Notes: generated by a model from the letters alone, not told the origin. A stretch of 64,000 bases of DNA from an uncultured Oscillibacter sp. (GCA_910578935.1 CAJTSM010000003.1:62001-126000), one strand, 5' to 3'. Shown: positions 1 through 8,681, counted from the first letter of the stretch. A program made the numbers and translations.

Positions 1-659
1 AGGATGGAGGAAACGTTTGGGGAACGGAAACTGGGTATTTGAAGGGAAAAACCGATCCCTATGAGCCCCAGACCACAGTTCCCAACAACCATTATTCCGT
101 CACCTACACCGCTTCGGAGCTGAGCTGGATTTTGGATCAGAAAGGTCATTCTGTGGGCACGGTGCAGGATGTTTACGTCTCGGAATACACGCCCCTGGGA
201 AATGTGAAGCAGGTAACGTTTGTGGGGACCGGCGGCACTAAGACCTTTACCGGCGACGATTGCCGGATGATTTTTTACAGCAGCACCTACCAGAAGTCGG
301 TCGGCAGTATGCGTTTTGAAATCAATGGCAGGCGGAGTGGTTCCGGTGGCCTTTTCGTCAACGGCACCGGCCAGCTTTCCGCGCTGGACGGCGCCTCCGT
401 CATCTCCGGCAGCGGAACGATTGGTACGCTGCGGGGAAGCTCCGCCTCAGCCGTCACGTCCTCCGGCACCGTGACGGTTTCCGGAGAGGTCCGGCAGCCC
501 ACGGGCGGAGAAAATCATGGCGGCAATTTTGTGATTACCGGTACTGGAAACGGCCATAATGTGGGCATGAGCCAGTATGGGGCCAAGGCAATGGCGGAGC
601 TGGGCTACAGCTCTCAAGAGATCTTAAATTTCTACTATACAGATATTACCATCAGATAG
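1..659 (+). CDS. SpoIID/LytB-domain protein, C-terminal part (5' end outside window)
   Basis: The reading frame is open from base 3 with no stop before the TAG at 657-659, so the gene starts upstream of the window. The last 40 residues carry the SpoIID/LytB signature (GHNVGMSQYGAKAMAELGYS) and end in a tyrosine-rich tail (LNFYYTDITIR). SpoIID-family proteins bind or cleave denuded peptidoglycan glycan strands; the classical SpoIID works with SpoIIM and SpoIIP in forespore engulfment. Whether this is SpoIID itself or a LytB-like paralogue cannot be decided without the N-terminus. queA follows 9 nt downstream on the same strand, so co-transcription is likely. Confidence 0.85.
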   Translation, partial: DGGNVWGTETGYLKGKTDPYEPQTTVPNNHYSVTYTASELSWILDQKGHSVGTVQDVYVSEYTPLGNVKQVTFVGTGGTKTFTGDDCRMIFYSSTYQKSVGSMRFEINGRRSGSGGLFVNGTGQLSALDGASVISGSGTIGTLRGSSASAVTSSGTVTVSGEVRQPTGGENHGGNFVITGTGNGHNVGMSQYGAKAMAELGYSSQEILNFYYTDITIR

Positions 660-668
660 GAACATACT

Positions 669-1694
669 ATGAAAACATGCGATTTTTATTACGATTTGCC
701 GCAGGAGCTTATTGCTCAGACGCCTATGGAAAAACGAGACGGTTCCCGGCTGATGATCTTAGACCGCCGGACGGGGGAAATCGGGCACCGCCGTTTCTAT
801 GACTTGCCGTCGCTGTTGTGTCCAGGGGACTGCCTGATTATGAACGACTCCCGGGTTCTGCCTGCCCGGCTCCTGGGCCGGAGGCTGCCGGGAGGAGGAG
901 CCTGTGAAGTGCTGCTGCTCACCGACAGGGGGGAGAATGTCTGGGAGTGCCTGGTCCGCCCGGGACGGAAGCTGCGGGCCGGGGCCCGGATGACCTTTGG
1001 CGATGGTTCCCTTACCGCTGAGGTGGTGCGGGAACTGGCAGACGGAAACCGGCGGATTCGTTTTGAATATGAGGGAATCTTCTTGGAAGTATTGGAACGC
1101 CTGGGGAAAATGCCCCTGCCGCCCTACATCAAAGAGGAACTCCAGGACCAAGAACGATATCAGACAGTCTATTCCAAGGTGTTGGGTAGTGCTGCCGCTC
1201 CTACGGCGGGGCTCCATTTTACAAAGCCGCTGCTGGAGGAAATTGCGGCCAGGGGCGTAAACCTGGGCTATGTCACGCTCCACGTGGGCCTGGGGACTTT
1301 CCGTCCGGTGAAGGAGGACACCATTGAGGACCACGAGATGCACAGCGAGTTTTGCACCGTCCCCCAGGAGACGGCGGAGCTTATCAACCGCACTAAGGCG
1401 GCGGGCGGGCGGGTCATCTGTGTAGGGACCACCTCCTGCCGGACCCTGGAATCCTGGGCGGAGGAGGACGGGCACATGGAGCCCCGGTCCGGCTGGACGA
1501 ACATTTACATCTACCCTGGCTGCCGGTTTAAGGTCATGGACGGTCTGGTGACCAACTTCCACCTGCCGGAGAGCACCCTTATCATGCTGGTGTCCGCCTT
1601 CGCGGGGCGGGAAGCGGTGCTGAACGCCTACCGGGAGGCCGTCCGGGAGCGCTACCGGTTCTTCTCCTTCGGTGACGCCATGTTTATCTCGTGA
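669..1694 (+). CDS. queA: S-adenosylmethionine:tRNA ribosyltransferase-isomerase QueA
   Basis: 341 residues, the normal length for QueA. The enzyme moves the ribosyl group of SAM to preQ1 in the tRNA wobble position to give epoxyqueuosine. Recognisable blocks are FYYDLPQELIAQTP at the N-terminus, NDSRVLPARL around residue 60, AAPTAGLHFT around residue 175, the HVGLGTFRPV segment and the C-terminal TNFHLPESTL. It sits upstream of tgt, which inserts the preQ1 base, with only a small TfoX-type gene between them, so the three are probably one queuosine operon. No queuosine precursor synthesis genes are visible here. Confidence 0.97.
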   Translation: MKTCDFYYDLPQELIAQTPMEKRDGSRLMILDRRTGEIGHRRFYDLPSLLCPGDCLIMNDSRVLPARLLGRRLPGGGACEVLLLTDRGENVWECLVRPGRKLRAGARMTFGDGSLTAEVVRELADGNRRIRFEYEGIFLEVLERLGKMPLPPYIKEELQDQERYQTVYSKVLGSAAAPTAGLHFTKPLLEEIAARGVNLGYVTLHVGLGTFRPVKEDTIEDHEMHSEFCTVPQETAELINRTKAAGGRVICVGTTSCRTLESWAEEDGHMEPRSGWTNIYIYPGCRFKVMDGLVTNFHLPESTLIMLVSAFAGREAVLNAYREAVRERYRFFSFGDAMFIS

Positions 1695-1706
1695 GGAGGG
1701 CTTGTT

Positions 1707-1958
1707 ATGACCTTGACCGATTTGCCGAACGTGGGTCCCAAGCTGGCGGAGAACCTCCGCCGGGTGGGGCTGGAAACCCCGGAGGACTTTCGGGCGGCAG
1801 GGGCCCGGGAGGCCTTCCTCCGCATCCGGGCTCAGGTGGATTCTACGGCCTGCTTCCACCAGCTCACCGCCCTGGCCGGGGCGGAGCTGGGCGCACCCAA
1901 GAAGGCGATTCCGGCGGAGGAAAAGGCGGCGCTGCGGGCCTTTTTCGACAGCTTGTAA
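1707..1958 (+). CDS. TfoX/Sxy C-terminal-domain family protein
   Basis: 83 residues. The sequence (LTDLPNVGPKLAENLRRVGL, then an 'AGAREAFLRIRAQ' helix and a 'HQLTALAGAEL' segment) matches the stand-alone C-terminal domain of TfoX/Sxy, a helix-hairpin-helix-like fold. In gamma-proteobacteria the full protein regulates competence; the short single-domain form is common in Clostridia and has no established role. The start is ATG 1707 behind GAGGAGGGC. It lies 12 nt after queA and 14 nt before tgt, so it is co-transcribed with tRNA-modification genes. A longer ORF in another frame over the same bases is a shadow. Confidence 0.85.
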   Translation: MTLTDLPNVGPKLAENLRRVGLETPEDFRAAGAREAFLRIRAQVDSTACFHQLTALAGAELGAPKKAIPAEEKAALRAFFDSL

Positions 1959-1972
1959 AATAGGAGAGATCA

Positions 1973-3106
1973 ATGTTCAAACTGCTAAAAACCGAGGGCC
2001 GCGCCCGGCGCGGCGAGTTTTCCTGTGCCCACGGCGGCGTGGTCCAGACGCCGGTATTCATGAACGTGGGTACCCAGGCCGCCATCAAGGGCGGCGTGGA
2101 CGCCTTCGACCTCCGGGAGGTTCGCTGCCAGATTGAGCTGAGCAACACCTATCACCTCCACCTCCGGCCCGGGGACGAGCTGATCCGGCGGATGGGGGGG
2201 CTCCACAAATTCATGAACTGGGAGGGCCCTATCCTGACGGACTCCGGCGGCTTCCAGGTCTTCTCCCTGGCCCCCCTCCGGAGGATCAAAGAGGAGGGCG
2301 TCTATTTCTCCTCCCACATCGACGGGCGGAAGATCTTCATGGGGCCCGAGGAGTCCATGCGCATCCAGTCCAACCTGGGCAGCGACGTGGCCATGGCCTT
2401 CGACGAGTGCGTGGAGAATCCGGCGGCTTACGAATACGCCAAGGCCAGCTGCGAGCGAACCCTCCGTTGGCTGGAGCGGTGCAAGCGGGAGCACGACCGG
2501 CTGAACGCCCTGCCGGGGACTGTGAACCCGGGGCAGCTCCTCTTCGGCATCAACCAGGGGGCCACCTTTGAGGATCTCCGGGTCTGGCACATGGACGAAA
2601 TCGCCAAGCTGGACTGCGACGGCTACGCTATCGGCGGCCTGGCGGTGGGAGAGCCCACCCAGGTCATGTATGACATCATTGACTCGGTGGAGCCCCATAT
2701 GCCCCAGGACAAGCCCCGGTATCTCATGGGCGTGGGCACCCCCAGCAACATCATCGAGGGTGTGGCCCGGGGGGTGGACTTCTTCGATTGTGTGATGCCT
2801 TCCCGGAACGGACGGCACGGGAAGCTTTTCACTTGGGAGGGGACGGTTAACATCCTGAACGCCAAATACGCTACGGACAGCCGTCCCATCAGCGAGAGCT
2901 GTGACTGTCCCGTGTGCCGGCGTTTTTCCAGGGCCTATCTCCGGCACCTGTTCAAGGCGGAGGAAACCCTGGCCCTCCGGCTGGCGGTATTGCACAACCT
3001 CTATTTTTATAATGAGCTGGCCGCGAAAATTCGGGAGGCTTTGGACCGGGGGAGCTTTGGGAACTTCCGGACGGAGTACAGTAAAAAGCTTGCGGAGCGG
3101 ATTTAG
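1973..3106 (+). CDS. tgt: tRNA-guanine transglycosylase Tgt
   Basis: 377 residues. Swaps the wobble guanine of GUN-anticodon tRNAs for preQ1 (or queuine). Visible active-site landmarks are DSGGFQVFSL (general-acid Asp, about residue 90), GGLAVGEP around residue 222, the FDCVMPSRNGRHG segment holding the nucleophilic Asp (about residue 265), and the zinc site CDCPVCRR followed by a downstream His (RHLF). The start ATG follows an AGGAGA ribosome site. It is the last gene of the queA operon; its stop codon is the first base triplet of the palindromic element at 3104-3267. Confidence 0.98.
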   Translation: MFKLLKTEGRARRGEFSCAHGGVVQTPVFMNVGTQAAIKGGVDAFDLREVRCQIELSNTYHLHLRPGDELIRRMGGLHKFMNWEGPILTDSGGFQVFSLAPLRRIKEEGVYFSSHIDGRKIFMGPEESMRIQSNLGSDVAMAFDECVENPAAYEYAKASCERTLRWLERCKREHDRLNALPGTVNPGQLLFGINQGATFEDLRVWHMDEIAKLDCDGYAIGGLAVGEPTQVMYDIIDSVEPHMPQDKPRYLMGVGTPSNIIEGVARGVDFFDCVMPSRNGRHGKLFTWEGTVNILNAKYATDSRPISESCDCPVCRRFSRAYLRHLFKAEETLALRLAVLHNLYFYNELAAKIREALDRGSFGNFRTEYSKKLAERI

Positions 3107-3267
3107 AGTTTGTTTTAAGGCCGCCAAAACACTGTCTGGGGACGTTTTTCTCGTCAGGATCACGTTGAATTGCCTTGAAACCCGTCGGGATTTCTGCGTC
3201 AAATCGCCTTGCCTGACAGAAAAACCCGGCTCAATCCGGTATTCCGCTAGTTTTAAAACAGACTCTA
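3104..3267. repeat. 164-bp palindromic element with 15-bp terminal inverted repeats
   Basis: The sequence starts in the tgt stop codon (TAGAGTTTGTTTTAA, 3104-3118) and ends with its near-perfect inverse (TTAAAACAGACTCTA, 3253-3267); the single mismatch becomes a G-U pair in + strand RNA. A second, inner stem pairs 3144-3158 (GTTTTTCTCGTCAGG) with 3212-3225 (CCTGACAGAAAAAC) with one bulged C, and a small hairpin sits at the centre (AAACCC-GTC-GGGATTT). There is no convincing ORF inside. It could be a MITE-like insertion, a REP-type repeat or a folded 3' UTR of the tgt transcript. Confidence 0.6.
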
Positions 3268-3311
3268 GGTTTTATAGGACGAAAAATTCCCCAGATACCG
3301 GATAAAGGAAA

Positions 3312-3335
3312 GCTCCCGGACGTTCGTCCGGGAGC
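3312..3335 (-). terminator. rho-independent terminator of rpmB
   Basis: An 11-bp perfect stem (GCTCCCGGACG / CGTCCGGGAGC) lies 24 nt beyond the rpmB stop. On the minus strand it is followed by the T-rich run TTTCCTTTA. It could also stop + strand transcripts leaving tgt, but the run on that side (CTCTTA) is weaker. Confidence 0.75.
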
Positions 3336-3358
3336 CTCTTACATTCAGCTGTTCTCAA

Positions 3359-3547
3359 TTAGACCGCTCTGGTAACCTTGCCGGAGCGCATGCACCGGGT
3401 ACAGACATACACGTGGCGGGGGGAACCGTCCACGATCGCCTTGACACGTTTCACGTTGGGCTTCCAGGGACGGTTGGAACGCCGGTGAGAGTGAGAAACC
3501 TGAATACCAAAGGTCACGCCTTTGCCGCAATACTCGCACTTAGCCAT
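3359..3547 (-). CDS. rpmB: 50S ribosomal protein L28 (bL28)
   Basis: 62 residues, normal for L28. The start ATG (3545-3547) follows GGGGAGGTGCA; a longer upstream reading exists but begins before the promoter. Zinc-binding Cys pairs are present: CEYCGKG near the N-terminus and CTRCMRSGKV near the C-terminus, making this the C+ (zinc-containing) type, with the typical SHSHRRSNRPWKPN segment between them. It is monocistronic: its own promoter lies at 3605-3633 and its terminator at 3312-3335. Confidence 0.97.
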   Translation of the reverse strand: MAKCEYCGKGVTFGIQVSHSHRRSNRPWKPNVKRVKAIVDGSPRHVYVCTRCMRSGKVTRAV

Positions 3548-3604
3548 CCATTGCACCTCCCCGCTGTCGCATAGTACGTGCATATTTTCATAAGCACGAC
3601 TGTT

Positions 3605-3633
3605 ATAATAACAGAATCTATCGAAAAATGCAA
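3605..3633 (-). promoter_or_regulatory. sigma-A promoter of rpmB
   Basis: On the minus strand: TTGCAT (3633-3628), 17-bp spacer, TATTAT (3610-3605). The expected transcription start lies about 50 nt before the rpmB ATG. Confidence 0.75.
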
Positions 3634-3699
3634 GAAGAATTTTCAAAAAAACAGAAGTTTTTTTGAAAGAATTCCTCTGCATCTTCTGCGCCGAAGGTG

Positions 3700-3728
3700 T
3701 TGCGGAATTGGAATACTTCATATATAAT
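3700..3728 (+). promoter_or_regulatory. sigma-A promoter of hprK
   Basis: TTGCGG (3700-3705), 17-bp spacer, perfect TATAAT (3723-3728). This leaves a leader of about 60 nt before the hprK ATG, and rules out the longer hprK reading that would begin at 3663. Confidence 0.8.
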
Positions 3729-3797
3729 GGAAACGGACGCGTCGTAGACGCAAAAACCAAGGATACCCGGCTTTTTGCCGGGAAAAGGAGAAAGACC

Positions 3798-4727
3798 ATG
3801 CGAGAACACGGACTGAAGGTGAAGGATTTCGTATCCCTTTTTAATTTGGAGGTTTTAAACCGGGGAAGTGACTTTGACAACGCCCTGTTGACGGTGCCGG
3901 ATCTGAACCGGCCCGGACTCCAATTCCACAGTTTTTATGATTACTTTGACCCGTGCCGCCTTCAGGTGATCGGTAAGGCAGAGGTCACCTATCTCAGAGG
4001 ACTCAGCGACGCCCAGCGGCGCAAGTGCTTTGACGACCTCTTTCTCTATGACATTCCAGCCCTGGTTATTGCCCGGAGTTTGGACTGTTTTCCGGAATGT
4101 ATTGAGAGCGCTGTGGAGCATCAGAAAACCTTATTGCGGACCAATGAGGTGACGGTAGCGTTTACCAGCCGCACGATTGAGTATCTGAACCGGGTATTGG
4201 CTCCATGCATTACCCGTCACGGCGTGCTGCTGGACATTTACGGGGAAGGCGTTATGATTACCGGCGACTCCGGCGTGGGCAAAAGTGAGGCGGCTATTGA
4301 GCTGATTATGCGTGGACACCGGTTAGTGGCAGACGACGCAGTGGAGCTCCGCCGGGTTTCCGGGCGGCTGATGGGCACTGCCCCGGAAGTCATCCGCAAT
4401 TATATCGAGCTGAGAGGTATTGGAGTGATCAATGTACAACAGCTCTTCGGCGTCCGGGCCATCAAAAACGAAGCCCAGTTGGATTTGGTAGTGAATTTTG
4501 AGCCCTGGGACAGTGAGAAATTTTATGACCGCCTGGGCATTGAAGATCATTACATTGACATTTTGGATATCCAGGTTCCCACCCTGACCATACCGGTACG
4601 CCCGGGGCGAAACCTGGCCAGCATCGTGGAAGTGGCGGCCATGAACAACCGCCACCGCAAGCTTGGCTATAATGCGGCGCAGGAGCTGGCCCAAAAAGTG
4701 GACGCCCGTGCGGACGGAAATCTGTAA
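3798..4727 (+). CDS. hprK: HPr kinase/phosphorylase
   Basis: 309 residues from ATG 3798, which follows GGAAAAGGAGAAAG. The enzyme phosphorylates HPr (and Crh) on Ser46 using ATP and reverses this with phosphate, linking glycolytic state to catabolite repression. The N-terminal domain (to about residue 130) precedes a P-loop GDSGVGKS around residue 157, followed by ADDAVELRRV and the family motif region EPWDSEKFYDRLG. No PTS genes are in the window. The ROK kinase follows 13 nt later, so the two carbon-metabolism genes look co-transcribed. Confidence 0.96.
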   Translation: MREHGLKVKDFVSLFNLEVLNRGSDFDNALLTVPDLNRPGLQFHSFYDYFDPCRLQVIGKAEVTYLRGLSDAQRRKCFDDLFLYDIPALVIARSLDCFPECIESAVEHQKTLLRTNEVTVAFTSRTIEYLNRVLAPCITRHGVLLDIYGEGVMITGDSGVGKSEAAIELIMRGHRLVADDAVELRRVSGRLMGTAPEVIRNYIELRGIGVINVQQLFGVRAIKNEAQLDLVVNFEPWDSEKFYDRLGIEDHYIDILDIQVPTLTIPVRPGRNLASIVEVAAMNNRHRKLGYNAAQELAQKVDARADGNL

Positions 4728-4740
4728 GGAGGACGCAGCT

Positions 4741-5655
4741 GTGTATATCGGCATTGATGTCGGCGGAACGAATTTGAAAGCCGGACTGGTGGATGAGACA
4801 GGCAAGATTGTAAAAGCGGAACGGATTCCCTTGAACTTTCAAGGCCCGGAACAATTTGCGAAGACTCTGGCGGAGCTGTCCCGTAAAGTGTATCAGGACG
4901 GGGTTCAGTGGGTGGGCGTGGGTCTGCCCGGCGCGGTGGATGGGGGCAATGTGCTGTTCATCACCAACATTGCAATGGAGAATGTTCCTCTGGAGCAGAT
5001 GTTCCGGCGGCATTTGGATCTGCCGCTGCTGCTTGGAAACGATGCGGACTGCGCCGCTGTAGGTGAGTTCTTCGGCGGCGCGGGAAGAGGAACTCATGAT
5101 TTTGCCGTCATTACCCTGGGCACCGGCGTAGGAGCGGGAATTATTGTAGATGGAAAACTTCGGGGCGGCATGTCTTCCAGCGAGGCGGGACATATTGTTA
5201 TCCGCCGGGACGGCGAACCTTGCAACTGCGGCCGGAAAGGCTGCTGGGAGCGCTATGCTTCCGCCACCGGACTGATTCAGCAGACGAAGCGGGCTATGGA
5301 GCGGCATCCGGAGAGTCTACTGCATCAAGTGTCCGCAGTGGGCGGGGTGGAAGGCCGGACGGCTTTCCAAGCGGCAGAGGCCGGGGATGAAACCGCGATC
5401 GCGGTGTGCCGGCAGTACGTAGACTATTTGGCCAGCGGCATGGTGAATTTAATCAATGTCTTAAGGCCCGAGATTGTGGCGATTGGCGGCGGAGTATCCG
5501 CTGCGCCGGAGCATCTGCTTCTGGAACCGCTGCGGGAGGCCGTGGCAAAGGAGGCTTTTTCCAGACATGGCGGACGGGTTACCCGTATTCTTCCGGCTGA
5601 ACTTGGAAATGACGCCGGAATTATCGGTGCGGCGATGCTGGGCCGGGTAATGTAA
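4741..5655 (+). CDS. ROK-family sugar kinase (probable glucokinase)
   Basis: 304 residues from GTG 4741, placed by the AAGGAGGACG site; the ORF can be read further upstream, but that would overlap hprK. The N-terminal phosphate-binding loop is YIGIDVGGTNLKAG, the second loop is LGTGVGAGIIVDG, and the ROK zinc site is CNCGRKGCWERYAS around residue 163. ROK glucokinases phosphorylate glucose with ATP; the true substrate (glucose, N-acetylglucosamine or another hexose) is not determined by these motifs. Position behind hprK supports a role in sugar entry to glycolysis. Confidence 0.88.
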   Translation: MYIGIDVGGTNLKAGLVDETGKIVKAERIPLNFQGPEQFAKTLAELSRKVYQDGVQWVGVGLPGAVDGGNVLFITNIAMENVPLEQMFRRHLDLPLLLGNDADCAAVGEFFGGAGRGTHDFAVITLGTGVGAGIIVDGKLRGGMSSSEAGHIVIRRDGEPCNCGRKGCWERYASATGLIQQTKRAMERHPESLLHQVSAVGGVEGRTAFQAAEAGDETAIAVCRQYVDYLASGMVNLINVLRPEIVAIGGGVSAAPEHLLLEPLREAVAKEAFSRHGGRVTRILPAELGNDAGIIGAAMLGRVM

Positions 5656-5661
5656 GCATAA

Positions 5662-5690
5662 TTTATGAAATATAAGGTACATTTCATAAA
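5662..5690. repeat. inverted repeat between ROK kinase and murB
   Basis: Perfect 10-bp arms TTTATGAAAT (5662-5671) and ATTTCATAAA (5681-5690) separated by 9 bp. A second short hairpin (CTGCCG/CGGCAG) follows at about 5700-5722. No T-run follows, so an operator is as likely as a terminator. Confidence 0.45.
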
Positions 5691-5796
5691 GCCGTTTTGC
5701 CTGCCGCTGCAAATCACGGCAGCCGCAAAACATGGCGTGTATTACTTCCGAACGTTTTGTTCAGGAGCAATATTTTGAAAACAGGGAGGCCCATGC

Positions 5797-6714
5797 ATGG
5801 ACTGGGTAACACGGCTTGACAAACAAGTGGCGGATTATTTGCCGGACTTAAGGGTGCTGAAAGAAGAACCTATGGCAAAGCACACCTCTTTCCGAGTGGG
5901 AGGTCCGGCAAAGCGAATGGCGTTTCCGGAGCGGGGGGAGCAGATGGTGCTGCTGTTGTCCATGGCCCGGGAGTGCGGAGCCAGGCCCTTTATTCTCGGC
6001 AACGGCACGAATCTGCTGGTTCCGGATGGGGGAGTGGACCGGCTGATAATCGAGACGTCCGGACTCAGCCGCTTGGAGAAGGGAACGGAGCCGGACAGTC
6101 TTGTGGCGGAGTCCGGCGTTTCCCTGGCCAGACTGGCGGACTTTGCCTGCAAGCAAGGGCTGACCGGTTTGGAGTTTGCCCATGGCATTCCCGGTACGGT
6201 AGGAGGCGGCGTGTGCATGAATGCCGGAGCTTACGGCGGGGAACTGAAGCAGGTGGTTTCCGGCGGATCGGTTCTGTTTCCGGAGGAGGGTGTAAGATAT
6301 CTCACCGGTGAGGAATTGCATTTCGGTTACCGGCGAAGTTTTTTGTCGGACCATCCCGAAAGCGTGGTTCTGTATGCGGTATTTCAGTTGTCTCCCGGTG
6401 ATCCTGAAACCATCAGGGAAACGATGAGGGAACTGATGGCGAGACGAAAGACCAGCCAGCCTCTGGAATGGCCCAGCGCGGGAAGCACCTTTAAGCGGCC
6501 GGAAGGCCATTTCGCCGGGACCCTCATTGACCAGTGCGGCTTAAAGGGCCGGACAGTAGGAGGAGCCCAGGTATCGGAAAAACACGCGGGTTTTATCATC
6601 AACCGTGGCGGGGCCACCTGTGTTGAGATCAAAGAGCTGATTCGTCAGGTACAGGAGATGGTCTTTGAAAAAACCGGCGTCCGGCTAGAGCCGGAGGTCA
6701 AGTTTGTGGAGTAA
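5797..6714 (+). CDS. murB: UDP-N-acetylmuramate dehydrogenase MurB
   Basis: 305 residues. Reduces UDP-GlcNAc-enolpyruvate to UDP-MurNAc with NADPH and FAD, an early step of peptidoglycan synthesis. FAD-binding segments: TSFRVGGPAKRMAFPE near residue 30, LGNGTNLLVPDGG near 68, and GIPGTVGGGVCMNAGAYGGE near 130. The C-terminal half has the catalytic Ser region WPSAGSTFKRPEGHFAG and a final Glu-containing segment. It is the short type II-like form lacking extra loops. The start ATG follows AGGGAGGCCC. rapZ follows after 15 nt, in the order typical of Clostridia. Confidence 0.97.
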   Translation: MDWVTRLDKQVADYLPDLRVLKEEPMAKHTSFRVGGPAKRMAFPERGEQMVLLLSMARECGARPFILGNGTNLLVPDGGVDRLIIETSGLSRLEKGTEPDSLVAESGVSLARLADFACKQGLTGLEFAHGIPGTVGGGVCMNAGAYGGELKQVVSGGSVLFPEEGVRYLTGEELHFGYRRSFLSDHPESVVLYAVFQLSPGDPETIRETMRELMARRKTSQPLEWPSAGSTFKRPEGHFAGTLIDQCGLKGRTVGGAQVSEKHAGFIINRGGATCVEIKELIRQVQEMVFEKTGVRLEPEVKFVE

Positions 6715-6729
6715 AGGGGGAGTTATCCC

Positions 6730-7593
6730 ATGGAAATTCTGATTATCTCCGGAATGTCCGGCGGGGGGAAGAGCAAGGCGGCGTCTTTCTTGGAGGACAG
6801 CGGCTTTTATATTGTGGATAACATGCCTGCCGCCATGATTTTGAAATTTGCGGAGTTCTGCGCCGGGGGCGGAGGACGGTACGCCCGGGTAGCCCTGGTG
6901 TACGATGTGCGGACGGCGGAGTCATTTAATGAACTATTTGATGTATTGGATAAATTAAAAAGCATGGAGGGCGTCTGCCGGATGCTGTTTCTGGAGGCGT
7001 CTCCGGCGGCGATCATCAAACGCTATAAGGAAACCCGGCGCCGTCATCCCTTGGAGAAGGAAACGGACTCTCTGGAAGAGGCGGTGGAAAAGGAGCGGGA
7101 GCTGATGCTTCCGGTAAAACAGCGGGCGGATTTTGTCATCGACACGACCCGGCTCTCCACTGCTAAGTTGCGGAGCGAGCTATTGCGCATCTTCAACGGC
7201 GAGGGAGAGCAGACGGGCATGAAAGTAAGCGTTACCTCTTTCGGCTTTAAATATGGTCTTCCCTTAGAGGCAGACCTGGTGCTGGACGTACGGTTTATGC
7301 CGAATCCTTTTTACATTCAGGAGTTGCGGCATCAAACCGGATTGGATCAGCCGGTGGCGGACTACGTGTTCAGCTTTCAGCAGACTTATGATTTCCTTCA
7401 CAAGGTGGAAGACCTGTTGGGATTTGCCCTGCCGTTGTACGCAGAGGAGGGAAAAACCGGGCTGGTCATCGCTGTGGGCTGCACCGGAGGGCACCACCGC
7501 TCCGTAGCCATAGCGCACGCTTTGACGGAGTTTATACGGGGGCAGGGGTACCTGGTGGCGGAGCACCATCGGGATCTGGAACGGGCCATTTGA
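6730..7593 (+). CDS. rapZ: RapZ/YvcJ-family nucleotide-binding protein
   Basis: 287 residues with a P-loop GMSGGGKSKA at residue 8 and the typical C-terminal half (FGFKYGLPLEADLVLDVRF, then GCTGGHHRSVAIAHAL). In E. coli RapZ delivers the sRNA GlmZ to RNase E and senses glucosamine-6-phosphate; in B. subtilis the homologue YvcJ affects competence. The role in Clostridia is inferred only. It lies in the conserved murB-rapZ-yvcK-whiA run; glmM at 24.2 kb is the amino-sugar enzyme of the window but is not adjacent. Confidence 0.95.
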   Translation: MEILIISGMSGGGKSKAASFLEDSGFYIVDNMPAAMILKFAEFCAGGGGRYARVALVYDVRTAESFNELFDVLDKLKSMEGVCRMLFLEASPAAIIKRYKETRRRHPLEKETDSLEEAVEKERELMLPVKQRADFVIDTTRLSTAKLRSELLRIFNGEGEQTGMKVSVTSFGFKYGLPLEADLVLDVRFMPNPFYIQELRHQTGLDQPVADYVFSFQQTYDFLHKVEDLLGFALPLYAEEGKTGLVIAVGCTGGHHRSVAIAHALTEFIRGQGYLVAEHHRDLERAI

Positions 7594-7609
7594 GCCGGAA
7601 AGGAAGTCA

Positions 7610-8638
7610 ATGGAATATCAACATTACCGTGCGCCCCGAAAGCATGGCCCCCGGATTGCCGTGATCGGCGGCGGGCATGGATTATCCAACATGCTTCGAG
7701 GACTGAAAGACTATACGGAAAATCTCTCCGCCATCGTCACGGTGGCGGATGACGGCGGCGGTTCCGGAGCCCTGCGTCAGGACTTGAGGATGCCCCCGCC
7801 GGGGGATATCCGGAACTGCCTGGTGGCTCTGGCAAATACCGAGCCGCTGATGAAACAGATGATGGACTATCGTTTCCAGGAGGGAACCCTGGCGGGACAG
7901 AGCTTCGGAAATCTGTTTTTAGCAGCGCTGAACGGTATCTCCCCCAGCTTCGACTCGGCGGTCCGCCGGATGAGCGAGGTCTTGGCCATCACCGGCCGGG
8001 TGCTGCCCGTCACCACCGCCGACGTGCAGCTGGAGGCAGAATTTGAGAACGGGGCCAGCGTTGTGGGCGAGTCCAAGATCTCCTACTGCAAGAAGAAAGA
8101 GGACTGCCGGATCACCAAGGTCCGCCTGCTGCCGGAACGGCCCAAGGCCCTGCCGGAGGCCCTGGCAGCCATTCATGAGGCGGATATGATTGTCCTGGGA
8201 CCTGGGAGTCTTTATACCAGCATCATACCCAATTTGCTGGTGGACGGTATCGTAGATGCCATCCGGGAGTCCCCTGCTCTAAAGATTTATGTCTGCAATG
8301 TCATGACCCAGGAGGGGGAAACGGAGGGTTACACCGCTTCAGACCATATCGCGGCTCTGTTCCAGCATTCGGTACAGGGGCTGTTCCGGCTATGCCTGGT
8401 GAATTCTTCACCTATTCCCACAGACATCGCAGACCGCTATGCCCAGGAAGGGGCTGAGTTGTTGCGCTACGACATAGAGCGCTGTGCCGCTTTGGGAGTG
8501 GAACTGGTCAGCCGGCCTATTGCCACGGTACAGGACGGCTATGTCCGGCATCATCCCGACAGGCTGGCCCAGGAATTGATTCTGCTTCATGCGGAGCGGA
8601 ATGTCCGTATTGCCGGAGGACGCTACCGAATAGAGTGA
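7610..8638 (+). CDS. yvcK: YvcK/CofD-like gluconeogenesis factor
   Basis: 342 residues. The N-terminus shows the family nucleotide-binding motif IAVIGGGHGLSNMLRGLK, followed by VTVADDGGGSGALRQDL and PPPGDIRNCLVAL; a later LGPGSLYTSIIPNLL loop is also typical. B. subtilis YvcK (GlmR) binds UDP-GlcNAc and supports peptidoglycan precursor synthesis, especially on gluconeogenic carbon; it is also a PrkC substrate there, and a PrkC homologue is encoded at 57.8 kb. The ATG is at 7610, 16 nt behind rapZ. Confidence 0.93.
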   Translation: MEYQHYRAPRKHGPRIAVIGGGHGLSNMLRGLKDYTENLSAIVTVADDGGGSGALRQDLRMPPPGDIRNCLVALANTEPLMKQMMDYRFQEGTLAGQSFGNLFLAALNGISPSFDSAVRRMSEVLAITGRVLPVTTADVQLEAEFENGASVVGESKISYCKKKEDCRITKVRLLPERPKALPEALAAIHEADMIVLGPGSLYTSIIPNLLVDGIVDAIRESPALKIYVCNVMTQEGETEGYTASDHIAALFQHSVQGLFRLCLVNSSPIPTDIADRYAQEGAELLRYDIERCAALGVELVSRPIATVQDGYVRHHPDRLAQELILLHAERNVRIAGGRYRIE

Positions 8639-8681
8639 AGTTAAATGCCTTTACATAAGTGAGGGCAAGGAGGTTTTGACA

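Noticed and set aside
759..1973. 404-codon minus-strand ORF over queA
   Set aside because: Antisense shadow of queA and the TfoX gene; low-complexity Pro/Arg/Gly composition and no family pattern. Similar long shadows lie over tgt (1985-3202) and dnaE (11761-12987).
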